Positions 1 to 9,014 of a stretch of 32,381 nt of DNA are shown here, piece after piece. Both the position numbers and the translations under genes were made by a program. The stretch comes from an uncultured Pelagibacteraceae bacterium. Its GTDB lineage: Bacteria > Pseudomonadota > Alphaproteobacteria > Pelagibacterales > Pelagibacteraceae. The notes beneath the pieces were generated by a model. That model was given only the letters and a program-made list of their open reading frames with translations. It was not told the origin of the DNA and ran no database searches. How positions within the stretch are numbered: the stretch's first letter is position 1; each line of letters starts with the position of its first letter. The stretch is from positions 1 through 32,381 of the forward strand of contig CACATS010000005.1 in assembly GCA_902535505.1 (NCBI GenBank), in the 5' to 3' direction.

Positions 1-1
1 A

Positions 2-877
2 TTTGGTTGTGCTGCCTCAGCAGGTGCTTTACTTAAGCTAACTCATGAACAATGTAATTATCTTTTATCATACACAGTTCAACAAACTTCAGGTTTAGCG
101 TGTTGGAATAGAGACCCGGATCATATTGAGAAAGCATTCGTATTTTCAGGTATGACAACTAGAAATGCAATTTATTCCGCTCTCCTAGCTAAAGAAAATT
201 TTACATCAGTAACAGACCCTCTGTTAGGTGAAAGAGGATTTCATGAGGGATTTGCCCATAATCCAAATCCAAAGCTAATAGTAGAAAAACTTGGAGAGAA
301 TTTTAAAATTGATACTGCTTCTCTTAAAAAATGGTCAGTAGGATCCCCAATTCAATCAATGATGGATGCTATAGAATATTTATTAAAAAATAATAAATTT
401 GATCATAAAGATATAACTGAATTAGTTGTGGATATACCCTCAGATAGGTATCACATTGTAAATGACAGAGAAATTTTATCAATAAGTGCTCAGCATTTAA
501 TAGCTGTACATTTAATAAAAAAGAAAATGGGTTATGTAGAGGCTCATGATGAAAAATTATTCGATGATCCTGAGGTTGTGAGTTTGAGAAAAAAGATTAA
601 AGCGGTTTCTAGTGATGAATTAGCGATTGCAAGGCCTGAAAGGCAATCAAAAATTAAAATAAAATTTAGTAATAATAAGGAATTATTTTACCACGCCAAG
701 TCAGTTAGGGGTACTCCAGATAACCCAATGGATGAAAAAGATATTGTGGCTAAATCAAAACGACTATTGGAAGTATTTAAAACAAGTCAAACTGATGATT
801 TAATTGATCTTGTCCTGCATAAAAATTTTACAGTAAATGAATTAGTTAAACTCTGTAATTTGAACTTAAAAGAGTAA
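2..877 (+). CDS. MmgE/PrpD family protein (5' truncated by the window edge)
   Basis: The frame is open from base 2 (FGCAASAGALLKLTHEQCNYLLSYTVQQTSGLACWNRDPDHIEKAFVFSG...) into the listed ORF. GAFVFSG-like and SIQSMMDAIEYL segments resemble MmgE/PrpD proteins. Confidence 0.8.
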   Translation, partial: FGCAASAGALLKLTHEQCNYLLSYTVQQTSGLACWNRDPDHIEKAFVFSGMTTRNAIYSALLAKENFTSVTDPLLGERGFHEGFAHNPNPKLIVEKLGENFKIDTASLKKWSVGSPIQSMMDAIEYLLKNNKFDHKDITELVVDIPSDRYHIVNDREILSISAQHLIAVHLIKKKMGYVEAHDEKLFDDPEVVSLRKKIKAVSSDELAIARPERQSKIKIKFSNNKELFYHAKSVRGTPDNPMDEKDIVAKSKRLLEVFKTSQTDDLIDLVLHKNFTVNELVKLCNLNLKE

Positions 878-1651
878 ATGGAGTCAAATTTTGATATAGC
901 GGCTCTTTTTGCAAGTCTTGGTTTTTTAGAACTCTCAATATTAATTTTAACTGCTTTTTTTGCCTCAGTTGTGTCAGGCATATCTGGTTATGGAGGAGGT
1001 ATGACTTTAGGTTTGTTAGTTTCTCCTTTTATACCTGTAAAACTTTTAGTGCCTTTAATGTCTGTATTTGTCTTATTTTCGAACTTATCAAGAATGTATT
1101 ATTACAGAAAAAATATTTTTTGGAAAAAAGGTTTTTACTTTGCAATCATATCTACCCCTTTTTTAATAGCAGGAACAAATTTCTATGCAGCGGTATCAGA
1201 AAAAACATTATATTTTTGTTTGGGTTTCGGTTTAGCATTTATTGTTATTTTAAGAAGAGTATTTAAAAAAATAAATTTAAATATTGGATGGTTTGGTTTA
1301 GGAATGATGGCAGTTTTTTATGGTACAATCAGTGGAGTAATTTTAGGCCCAGGATCAGTTTTGTTAACTGCACTTGCTGCAAATGGTTTGGTTGGAGGGC
1401 AAATTATCGGTACCGACTCCTTTGTAACACTAATCAATTGCACAATAAGACTTATATCATTTTGGAATTTAGGTTTATTAAATTTAGATGCTTTATATGT
1501 AGGATCTTTAATTGGTTTAGTTTCTATTTTTGGATCTTATACAGCAAAAAAAATAGCAGACAAACTTGGAGTTAAAATGCATACAATTATTATCGAAGTC
1601 TGTGTGGTACTTGGGGGCGCTGTAATGATCTATAGAGCTTTAACATTCTAG
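878..1651 (+). CDS. TauE/SafE-family sulfite exporter-like permease
   Basis: 257 aa polytopic protein with N-terminal FFASVVSGISGYGGGM and GTISGVILGPGSVLLTAL repeats typical of TauE/SafE. It directly abuts the PrpD ORF. Confidence 0.8.
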   Translation: MESNFDIAALFASLGFLELSILILTAFFASVVSGISGYGGGMTLGLLVSPFIPVKLLVPLMSVFVLFSNLSRMYYYRKNIFWKKGFYFAIISTPFLIAGTNFYAAVSEKTLYFCLGFGLAFIVILRRVFKKINLNIGWFGLGMMAVFYGTISGVILGPGSVLLTALAANGLVGGQIIGTDSFVTLINCTIRLISFWNLGLLNLDALYVGSLIGLVSIFGSYTAKKIADKLGVKMHTIIIEVCVVLGGAVMIYRALTF

Positions 1652-1652
1652 T

Positions 1653-1685
1653 TAAAAAGACCTGTTTTAAACAGATCGTTTTTTG
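1653..1685 (+). terminator. possible intrinsic terminator (weak)
   Basis: CTGTTT-T-AAACAG stem followed by a T-rich run after the TauE ORF; flanking pairing is imperfect. Confidence 0.4.
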
Positions 1686-1716
1686 ACTTTACTTTCAGTA
1701 TATTTAAATTCTTCAC

Positions 1717-2103
1717 ATGGTAAATATTTTAGATTTTTTAGGACGAATTTTTATTTCAGCTTTGTTTTTAATCTCAGCTTACAATAAAATATTTAATTTA
1801 GATAACTCAATGTCATGGATGGAAGGATTTGGAGTGCCAGGATTTTTACTTTATCCTGCAATATTTTTAGAAGTTATTTTACCAGTATTTGTTATTATTG
1901 GTTTTAACGCAAGGATTTCTGCAGGTTTACTTGCAATTTTTTGTATAGTAACCGCATTTTTATTCCATTTTGATTTTTCAGATCAAGGACAAACTATCTC
2001 TTTTTTAAAAAACATCGGCTTATCTGGTGGCTTTTTATTTATTGTTGTAAATGGAACCAAAGAATGGTCGGTTGATAAAAAAAAAAAATACGTGAGGTTA
2101 TAA
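1717..2103 (+). CDS. DoxX family membrane protein
   Basis: 128 aa, about 4 TM segments. LGRIFISALFLISAYNKIFN and GFGVPGFLLYPAIFLEVILP are typical of the DoxX family. Confidence 0.8.
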   Translation: MVNILDFLGRIFISALFLISAYNKIFNLDNSMSWMEGFGVPGFLLYPAIFLEVILPVFVIIGFNARISAGLLAIFCIVTAFLFHFDFSDQGQTISFLKNIGLSGGFLFIVVNGTKEWSVDKKKKYVRL

Positions 2104-2106
2104 ATA

Positions 2107-2144
2107 AAAAAAACCCGCAATTAATTATGCGGGCTTTTTTTTTT
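2107..2144. terminator. bidirectional intrinsic terminator between convergent genes
   Basis: AAAAACCCGCA-attaatta-TGCGGGCTTTTTTTTTT, with an A-tract on the left and a T-tract on the right. Confidence 0.85.
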
Positions 2145-2160
2145 AATTCTTTATCTTTTA

Positions 2161-2814
2161 TTAAAATGCGTATGAGTATTTTAATGAAAGAGTATCTAAG
2201 TCAGCGCTAATGCTGTTGTTCGTCGTTACTCCGGTTCTTGCTACAGAAGATGATACGCTTATGTCCTCATAGTCTGTGTAAGCTAACTCTAAACGAGAAT
2301 TTCCGTCAGTAAAACCAAAACCATAAACAAATCCGTCAACATCTACATTTCCGTATTTAGATCCTGTACCCAAACTTTCTTCAGTATTTAAAGTGAACTG
2401 AGCCATTCCACCTTTTAGGTAAAATGTATCAGTTAACGCCATAGTCGCGTAAAGTGTGAAGTGATCTGAGATTTCGGCCTGAGCTTGTTGAGTTCTTGAA
2501 GTAGATGTTTGTGTTGTTGTTCCTGTAACTGAAGTTTCAGTATCAGTTCTTTTTTTGGTTTTATTGCTAACATCTGCATCAAGTGGAATATAGTCTAAAC
2601 CTAAGCTAAATCTCTCACCGGAAAGCTCTACGAATATAGATGGAATAACTACATCATTGCTTACGCTGGCGCTGTTTTTTTCACCACCTTCAGTCTCTGT
2701 ACCATCTGCTTCAACTTGTGTGTAAGCAGCTGAAACTCCGAATCGCACATCCGCGTTGGCGTTGGCAACTAAAAGCATGAAAGAAATAGATAAAATTATC
2801 CAAAAATTTTTCAT
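2161..2814 (-). CDS. outer membrane beta-barrel protein (porin-like, OmpA/OmpW-sized)
   Basis: Signal peptide MKNFWIILSISFMLLVANANA, alternating amphipathic strands and terminal aromatic residue (LSLKYSYAF). Confidence 0.75.
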   Translation of the reverse strand: MKNFWIILSISFMLLVANANADVRFGVSAAYTQVEADGTETEGGEKNSASVSNDVVIPSIFVELSGERFSLGLDYIPLDADVSNKTKKRTDTETSVTGTTTQTSTSRTQQAQAEISDHFTLYATMALTDTFYLKGGMAQFTLNTEESLGTGSKYGNVDVDGFVYGFGFTDGNSRLELAYTDYEDISVSSSVARTGVTTNNSISADLDTLSLKYSYAF

Positions 2815-2947
2815 AAGTTCCTTGTTTTAATTATTAATAATTAAATGTTTTATAATCTGATTCAGCTCTAATTTCTATTAGAAATATAAATCAACCAAAG
2901 ATTGATACCAAAATTACCGATAAAATGAATGTTTTTGTGTTGTAAAA

Positions 2948-4459
2948 TTACAACAACGATGAATTTTTACCTCTAAAACTCCTAAAAATTTGCCAACTAA
3001 CTATAGTTAAAATAGTGATCATTATTAAAATAGTTAGTGGTCTGTCCCACAAAAAACTCCAAGATCCATCACTAATCAATAAAGATCTTCTTAAATTTTC
3101 TTCCATCAAACCTCCAAGAACAAATGCTAGAATAAGAGGCGGCATTGGAAAATCATATAAACGAAGCACAGTTGCTACAACTGCAATTCCAATCATCATA
3201 TAAATATCAAAATTATTAAATGACATTAAATATACTCCGGTCAGTGAAAAGAATAAAATTAAAGGAATTAAAAAAGTTCTTGGTGTTGCTAAAACTCTAG
3301 CAATATAAGGTATTAAAGGAAGGTTAAGTATTAAGAGAACAACCATTCCTATGTACATAGACATAATTACGGACCAAAAAATCTCTGGATTAGTTTGATA
3401 TAATCTTGGACCTGGTTGGATACCAAAGCCTAACAAAGCTCCCAGCATAACAGCTGTGGTTCCGCTTCCAGGTATTCCTAGTGTGAGCAAAGGAACAAAT
3501 GAACCAGAACATGCTGCATTGTTAGCAGTTTCTGGAGCAGCTATACCATTTACACTTCCTTTACCAAATTTTTGTTTTTCCTCTTCATTTACAAAATTTC
3601 TTTCCATACCATAAGCTAAGAAAGATGCAATTGTTGCACCTGCACCTGGCAAAACTCCAATAATAAATCCTAAAACGGATGATCTTGGAATTGTACTAAC
3701 CATTTTTTTTGTTTCAGTTTTATCCAGCTTAATAGAACCCAATTGTGAAAGAGAGATTTGTTTTGCAGCTTTAGTTGGATCTTTAGCTTTAAAAATTAAT
3801 GTCAATGCTTCAGTCATAGCAAAAGTAGCCATAACAACTAAAACGAAACTAATTCCATCTGATAAATTCATATTATTAAAGGTAAATCTTGGAATGTCTG
3901 AAAGAGTATCTTGACCAACACTAGCTAACATTAAACCTAGAACTACCATCATCATAGCTTTTAAAAAATTACCTTTTGATGAAAATGCTGCTACTGCTGT
4001 TAAACCAAGGATCATTAAACCAAAATAATCTGGAGATCTAAAAGATAAACTTATTAAAGATAAGCTTGGTGCTGCAATTAGTAAAAAAATTGCAGAAATA
4101 GTTCCTCCTGCAAATGAACTATAAGCAGCTATTGCTAAAGCTTTACCAGCTTTACCTTGTTGTGCCATTGGATATCCATCAAAAGAAGTGGCTACAGTTC
4201 CTGGAACACCAGGTGCATTAATTAAAATAGAAGAAGTTGAACCACCAAAAACTGCGCCGTAATATACTCCAGCCATTAAAATTAATCCTGTTGATGGTTC
4301 AAAGCCATAGGTAATTGGTATCATTAATGCTATAGCAGTCATTGGTCCTAAACCCGGAAGCATTCCAATAATAGTTCCCGCAAAACAACCAATCATTACC
4401 ATCATTAAATTTTTTAACGAAAATGCTGTTTCTAATCCAATTAGTATACCTTCGATCAT
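2948..4459 (-). CDS. tctA: tripartite tricarboxylate transporter large membrane subunit TctA
   Basis: 503 aa; GxLPGLGPMTAIALMIPITYG and GAVFGGSTSSILINAPGVPGT are TctA signature-like segments. Confidence 0.93.
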   Translation of the reverse strand: MIEGILIGLETAFSLKNLMMVMIGCFAGTIIGMLPGLGPMTAIALMIPITYGFEPSTGLILMAGVYYGAVFGGSTSSILINAPGVPGTVATSFDGYPMAQQGKAGKALAIAAYSSFAGGTISAIFLLIAAPSLSLISLSFRSPDYFGLMILGLTAVAAFSSKGNFLKAMMMVVLGLMLASVGQDTLSDIPRFTFNNMNLSDGISFVLVVMATFAMTEALTLIFKAKDPTKAAKQISLSQLGSIKLDKTETKKMVSTIPRSSVLGFIIGVLPGAGATIASFLAYGMERNFVNEEEKQKFGKGSVNGIAAPETANNAACSGSFVPLLTLGIPGSGTTAVMLGALLGFGIQPGPRLYQTNPEIFWSVIMSMYIGMVVLLILNLPLIPYIARVLATPRTFLIPLILFFSLTGVYLMSFNNFDIYMMIGIAVVATVLRLYDFPMPPLILAFVLGGLMEENLRRSLLISDGSWSFLWDRPLTILIMITILTIVSWQIFRSFRGKNSSLL

Positions 4460-4926
4460 CCCATCACTCCTAAATATTGTAAAAATGGATCACGAAGATA
4501 GATATTAAGTAGTCCATGTAGGAGATACATAAATATTGCTACGAAAGGAAAAGATAAAATAAATATCCAAAACCATTTCCTTTCACCTAAAACAATATAA
4601 GACAAAACTAAAAATACTGAAGTTGAAAGAAAATATCCTACTCTTAAAATTGTTAATCCATAAATAATCATAAGAATAACTAAAGATATTGTCTTTTTAT
4701 AATCCAGAACTTTAAGATCTACATCTGATGGTTTTTTTTCTGGTAAAATTATATAAAGTGCTGAAAATACTAATCCAGCGTATCCCAAATAAATTGGAAA
4801 TGTTTTTGCATTAAAAGCAGCATTTTCATCAAAAGTAAAAACTTGAATTTGATGGGCAGTATAAAGGTAAAAACCTGAGAAAATAAAAAAGAGCAGTGAA
4901 ATTATCTTTGAAGGACTAATATTCAC
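4456..4926 (-). CDS. tctB: tripartite tricarboxylate transporter small membrane subunit TctB
   Basis: 156 aa, 4 TM, 4-nt overlap with tctA, located between tctC and tctA. Confidence 0.88.
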   Translation of the reverse strand: MNISPSKIISLLFFIFSGFYLYTAHQIQVFTFDENAAFNAKTFPIYLGYAGLVFSALYIILPEKKPSDVDLKVLDYKKTISLVILMIIYGLTILRVGYFLSTSVFLVLSYIVLGERKWFWIFILSFPFVAIFMYLLHGLLNIYLRDPFLQYLGVMG

Positions 4927-4943
4927 TGCTCTTCCTTTAATGA

Positions 4944-5936
4944 CTATTTAATTACGCCTAAATTTTTCAACAATCCAGTCATTTCAACTGTTTGCTTTTC
5001 CAAAAATTTAACGAATTTTTTGTCTGGGTTATAAATATTTACCCATGCATTTCTTTTTCTTACCGCTTCCCACTCAGGTGTTTTTTGAACATCACCTAAC
5101 ATTTTAGCAATTTTCTTTCTCTCGCCATCACTCATACCTGGAGGGCCAAAAAATCCTCTCCAATTTACGAAGATCGCGTTAGTACCTTGCTCTTTTAAAG
5201 TAGGAACATCTGGAGCATCGGCTACTCTTTTAGGAGCTGTAATACCAAGAATTTTTACTTGATCTCTAGCACCCATTACCTCTCCCAAACCAGTCGAAAG
5301 AATTTGAGTTTCACCTGATAAAAGTCCAGCTAATGCTTTACCACCTGCATCGTAAGGAATGTAAACAACATCATTTGGGTTAGCTCCAGCTTCTTTAAAT
5401 GCTAAAGCACCAATTAAATGGTCCATACTTCCTCTTACAGATCCACCAGCCATTTTAACTGATTTTGGATTTGCTTTGTAAGCAGCAACAACATCTTTCC
5501 AAGAATTGTACGGTGAGTTTTTAGCTGCAACGATTGCACCATAATCACCAATTACACCAGCTATTGGCACAACATCTTTATAAGATGTAACTTTAGCTGC
5601 ATTCTTCTTGTCTACATAACCAGAGTGTCTAGTTATTGATCTAAGAACTAATGGAGTTGATTGAACTAAAATTGTATCTGAAGGTTTCGTATTTATCATG
5701 TATGATAAAGCTTTTCCTCCACCACCACCTGACATATTTTCAAATGATGCGCTATTTAAAAAACCAGCTTTAGTTAAAGCTTCACCAGTTCCTCTAGCAG
5801 TTCCATCCCAACCACCACCGGCACCACCACCTATTACAAAGTGTAATTTGTCAGCAGCGAAAGAAGTGTTTGAAACTGAAGTTAAAAGAACAGTCGCGAA
5901 AACTAGGCTGATAAGTTTTTTGAACTTATTGAACAT
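4944..5936 (-). CDS. tctC: tripartite tricarboxylate transporter substrate-binding protein TctC
   Basis: Signal peptide, then LHFVIGGGAGGGWDGTARGTGEAL. BUG-family SBP features, adjacent to tctBA. Confidence 0.92.
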   Translation of the reverse strand: MFNKFKKLISLVFATVLLTSVSNTSFAADKLHFVIGGGAGGGWDGTARGTGEALTKAGFLNSASFENMSGGGGGKALSYMINTKPSDTILVQSTPLVLRSITRHSGYVDKKNAAKVTSYKDVVPIAGVIGDYGAIVAAKNSPYNSWKDVVAAYKANPKSVKMAGGSVRGSMDHLIGALAFKEAGANPNDVVYIPYDAGGKALAGLLSGETQILSTGLGEVMGARDQVKILGITAPKRVADAPDVPTLKEQGTNAIFVNWRGFFGPPGMSDGERKKIAKMLGDVQKTPEWEAVRKRNAWVNIYNPDKKFVKFLEKQTVEMTGLLKNLGVIK

Positions 5937-6002
5937 TATTTCCCCCTGTGTTTATTTATTATTCCTATTAAAATGAATAACTAGTCTAGAGTCAACTATG
6001 TA

Positions 6003-6899
6003 TTAATGAAAAAATGTTCCTCTAATTCTAAGTAATTCTCTAGACAACCCAGAATGCTCTTTAAAAGCTTTTCTTCCATGCAACCAAAAATAGTTATTAG
6101 AAAAGATTGTTGATCCAACAGGAAGTGGAAAGCTTATTTTATTTTTACTTTGTTCTAAAGCATCTGATAATTTCTGTAAAAATAAACCTTGTTTCATATT
6201 TTTGGGTTCAGGAAATTGATCAATATAAGAAATAACTGGCTTGCCATTTTTATCTTTTGAAAATACTGGATGTTCAACTTTATAATGAACATTCTTGCTT
6301 TTTGGTGATCCCCATACAAAATCTTCTTGGCCCACAGGATCATTACTCAAATCTTCCAAGTGTTCCCAATCATCTAAATGTAAAATTACACTTTCTCCTC
6401 CACCGACATTCTGTTCTTCCATTTTTGTCATTATAATCCAATCGGTTTTCTCTTTTACATACGTTCCATCAGTATGAAGATCTAAATTTGTATACGCCTT
6501 TCTTAAATAAGAATCGCTACTGTCTTGGTGTTTTACATGAAATCTTGCATAATACTTCCCTGACATAGAGTCAAAGTTTGGATTGCCAATTAGATAAGCG
6601 AGACCTGTTGAAAGCTTGACTAAAAAATCTTTATCAAATTTCTTATTTTTTATATCAGGCTCAACTATAGCGGTCCCGGTTTCTCGATCATTAAGAATTT
6701 CACTTAAAGTTTTACTTAAATTATTTTCAAATACTTCATCTAAGCTTTTGGCAAGGCTAAATCTCGAAAATGGTTTGTATTCTAAAGATAAAATTGAATG
6801 TTTTTTAAAAGGAAAAATCAGCCTATCTAGGTCGCTTTCATTTAACTTTATTACACGAACTCTTTTAGAGTTATTATGATCTGTAATAGTAAAGCTCAT
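6003..6899 (-). CDS. glaH: glutarate 2-hydroxylase (CsiD/GlaH family Fe(II)/2-oxoglutarate dioxygenase)
   Basis: Segments closely match remembered E. coli CsiD: LIGNPNFDSMSGKYYARFHVKHQDSSDSYLRKAYTNLDLHTDGTYV, EEQNVGGGESVILHLDDWEHL, SYIDQFPEPK, NNYFWLHGRKAF. Contains an HTD...H metal-binding pattern. Confidence 0.88.
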   Translation of the reverse strand: MSFTITDHNNSKRVRVIKLNESDLDRLIFPFKKHSILSLEYKPFSRFSLAKSLDEVFENNLSKTLSEILNDRETGTAIVEPDIKNKKFDKDFLVKLSTGLAYLIGNPNFDSMSGKYYARFHVKHQDSSDSYLRKAYTNLDLHTDGTYVKEKTDWIIMTKMEEQNVGGGESVILHLDDWEHLEDLSNDPVGQEDFVWGSPKSKNVHYKVEHPVFSKDKNGKPVISYIDQFPEPKNMKQGLFLQKLSDALEQSKNKISFPLPVGSTIFSNNYFWLHGRKAFKEHSGLSRELLRIRGTFFH

Positions 6900-7054
6900 C
6901 TAATTTACTCTGAAATTCCCATGATCCATAAAACAATAAAAACTAATAATATTGGCTCCATAATAAATTTTATCATAATATATTTTTACACTGAATTCAA
7001 AAAACTATGAAATATAACTGAAAAAATAATAGGAAGAACTTAGTTGTAAATTAA

Positions 7055-7738
7055 TTAATCTAAAGTAATTGTAATACTTGGCTCTGCTGCGAACATAATA
7101 GCATTTGTACAAGTGGTTGTAGCAGCTCCAACTGCATTGCTAACATCAAAAGCAATCGTAACGTTTGGTATTTGTCCAGCCTTTAAAGTTGCTGGTTTTG
7201 ATAATACTTGTCTAAATTGGAAATGTGTATCGTTATTGTCAATATTTCCATCTGCTGTAACACTTGCGCCCAATGAGTCATCTGCACCATTAATATGGTC
7301 ACCTAACGTTGAAGATACAGGAACATATAAAGTAGTTGAGTCGGCTCCCGCTGCTGCAGCTTGACCAACTGCATTAGCACTAACTGATCCTGACGCTCCT
7401 GACTTGGTCACACACGTTCCATCTCCACCAGTGATAGTCATTGCTCTAGACATTGTGATTTGCATATATGTGTAAGTTGTTCCAACAGTAGCAGTGTTCA
7501 AATTTCCGTACGAGGCAGCTGCCACACCTGCATCTACGGCTGCAATATCTACTGCTCCTGAGTCACTGGATGGACTTATTGTTACTGGGTTTAAACAATT
7601 GTCTGTTGCACTACCTGTTTCACAAAGTTCTAACTTTGTCATTGTAATTTTATATTCTGTTGCTGCACCTGTGCCAGCATGTGAAACTGAATAAAATAAA
7701 CTAAAAATTATTAATGATTTTAAAAAAAATTTAAACAT
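7055..7738 (-). CDS. hypothetical secreted protein, Ala/Thr/Ser-rich
   Basis: Signal peptide MFKFFLKSLIIFSLFYSVSHA, low-complexity extracellular-type composition, and Cys residues that could form disulfides. Starts 2 nt after the stop of the upstream barrel gene. Confidence 0.7.
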   Translation of the reverse strand: MFKFFLKSLIIFSLFYSVSHAGTGAATEYKITMTKLELCETGSATDNCLNPVTISPSSDSGAVDIAAVDAGVAAASYGNLNTATVGTTYTYMQITMSRAMTITGGDGTCVTKSGASGSVSANAVGQAAAAGADSTTLYVPVSSTLGDHINGADDSLGASVTADGNIDNNDTHFQFRQVLSKPATLKAGQIPNVTIAFDVSNAVGAATTTCTNAIMFAAEPSITITLD

Positions 7739-7740
7739 AG

Positions 7741-8634
7741 TTATTTCTTAGTTATTGTTACAGCTCCTTGAATTTCTACGACTAAATTATTATTTCTTCT
7801 AACTTTATCTTTAAGTTTATCTTGCATATTTGCTTTAACAAAAGCTACATCTGAAGTTAAGCCATCCATTAATGTTGCTTTATTGGTTAGTGGCGGATGG
7901 GTGAAAGTTAATCTGTAGTTCCACATATCATCTTGACCATCTACACTTGATACATCGTTTTCTAAATCGAATGTTAAAGATGGTGTTAAAGCCATTTCTA
8001 AAGAATAAATATTACCTTTGGTGTCTTGAGCTGCTTTTTCATTTTCAAATCTATATCCTTGAATATTAAAAGTTGTCCAAGGCATGTAGGGAAGCTGAGA
8101 GCTAAGATTATATTCCTGTCCACTTAGTACTTTTTCATTAATTCCATCAACGATTTGATTATTTGAAATCTCTTGATAATAATTATAATTAAAGTCTATG
8201 ATTGCCGCTCTTGCTTCAAGACCTATGCTCAAACGTTGGTGTTGTTCGAATAAATCAACATCATAAAAAATATTTCCACCGATCATCATGGATTGGTCAG
8301 CATTTAATTCTCTATAACCAAGACCAATATTGCCTATAGCTCTTTTATCTCCATTAACATCTTGGCTGTGTAAACTAAATTGAGTAAAAACATTAGAGTT
8401 TTCATTTTCTATCAAGTCTCTTACACCTAAAATATCAAATTGAACTTCTGGATTACCCTCGTTGTCATCTCTTATGGAAATATCTACTTCTGTTAAACCC
8501 TCACCAGGAATTAAATTAGATACATTTGATGATACTTTTTCTGAAATTTTGTTAAGTGCAGAACCTTTAATATCGGCGTGTGCATTTACACCAAGAGATA
8601 ATGCAATAAAGGATGTAATAAAAATTCTAATCAT
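7741..8634 (-). CDS. inverse autotransporter (intimin/invasin-type) beta-barrel protein without passenger
   Basis: From internal start MIRIFITSFIALSLGVNAHA: NVFTQFSLHSQD, NIGLGYRELNADQSMMIGGNIFYDVDLFEQHQRLSIGLEARA and the terminal VRRNNNLVVEI boundary motif resemble IAT_beta barrels. The longer ORF start at 8778 would overlap azlD. Confidence 0.8.
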   Translation of the reverse strand: MIRIFITSFIALSLGVNAHADIKGSALNKISEKVSSNVSNLIPGEGLTEVDISIRDDNEGNPEVQFDILGVRDLIENENSNVFTQFSLHSQDVNGDKRAIGNIGLGYRELNADQSMMIGGNIFYDVDLFEQHQRLSIGLEARAAIIDFNYNYYQEISNNQIVDGINEKVLSGQEYNLSSQLPYMPWTTFNIQGYRFENEKAAQDTKGNIYSLEMALTPSLTFDLENDVSSVDGQDDMWNYRLTFTHPPLTNKATLMDGLTSDVAFVKANMQDKLKDKVRRNNNLVVEIQGAVTITKK

Positions 8635-8693
8635 TTTTTTATTTTTGTTATTTTTTTTTATAAACAAATGGCCCAAAACGATCAATACAAAAA

Positions 8694-9014
8694 TTAACTC
8701 AATATACTTAGGAGGATTGCTGAAAAAACTGTAGGAATTACTAAATTTTTTTTCGATATTATGAAAATTATTACACATATAAAAACAACTACTATTCTAA
8801 TAATGACATCCGACTCTGCTAAAACCCCCGCAGGAAATATTATCATTCTACCCAATAGAGCAGCTAGAGTTGAATAGGCTACGCAATTAAACCATTGAAA
8901 AATTTTTGATTTAACACTTACTTTTTCTGAAGTAAGTGCTCCCATAAATCTTGAAATAAATGTTGCTAGTGATGTTGCTATGATCGCTAATATTATGATT
9001 TGACTACTTTCCAT
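8694..9014 (-). CDS. azlD: AzlD family branched-chain amino acid export subunit
   Basis: About 106 aa, 4 TM, ATFISRFMGAL, next to AzlC. Start chosen as MESSQII. Confidence 0.8.
   Translation of the reverse strand: MESSQIIILAIIATSLATFISRFMGALTSEKVSVKSKIFQWFNCVAYSTLAALLGRMIIFPAGVLAESDVIIRIVVVFICVIIFIISKKNLVIPTVFSAILLSILS

Noticed and set aside
1288-1575. 95-aa ORF on + strand inside the TauE-like gene
   Set aside because: Out-of-frame shadow of a well-supported CDS; aromatic/Cys/Arg-biased composition typical of an alternative frame.
5698-5976. 92-aa ORF opposite tctC (Pro-rich)
   Set aside because: Antisense of Gly-rich tctC N-terminal codons; proline-rich run is an artefact of glycine codons read on the other strand.
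7113-7694. ORFs 7113..7364 and 7494..7694 opposite the secreted protein
   Set aside because: Antisense shadows with no start context or recognisable family; the minus ORF has a signal peptide and operon context.
8635-8778. 48-aa N-terminal extension of the inverse autotransporter ORF
   Set aside because: It would overlap azlD and places a lysine/asparagine-rich stretch before a proper signal peptide starting at MIRIF (8634).
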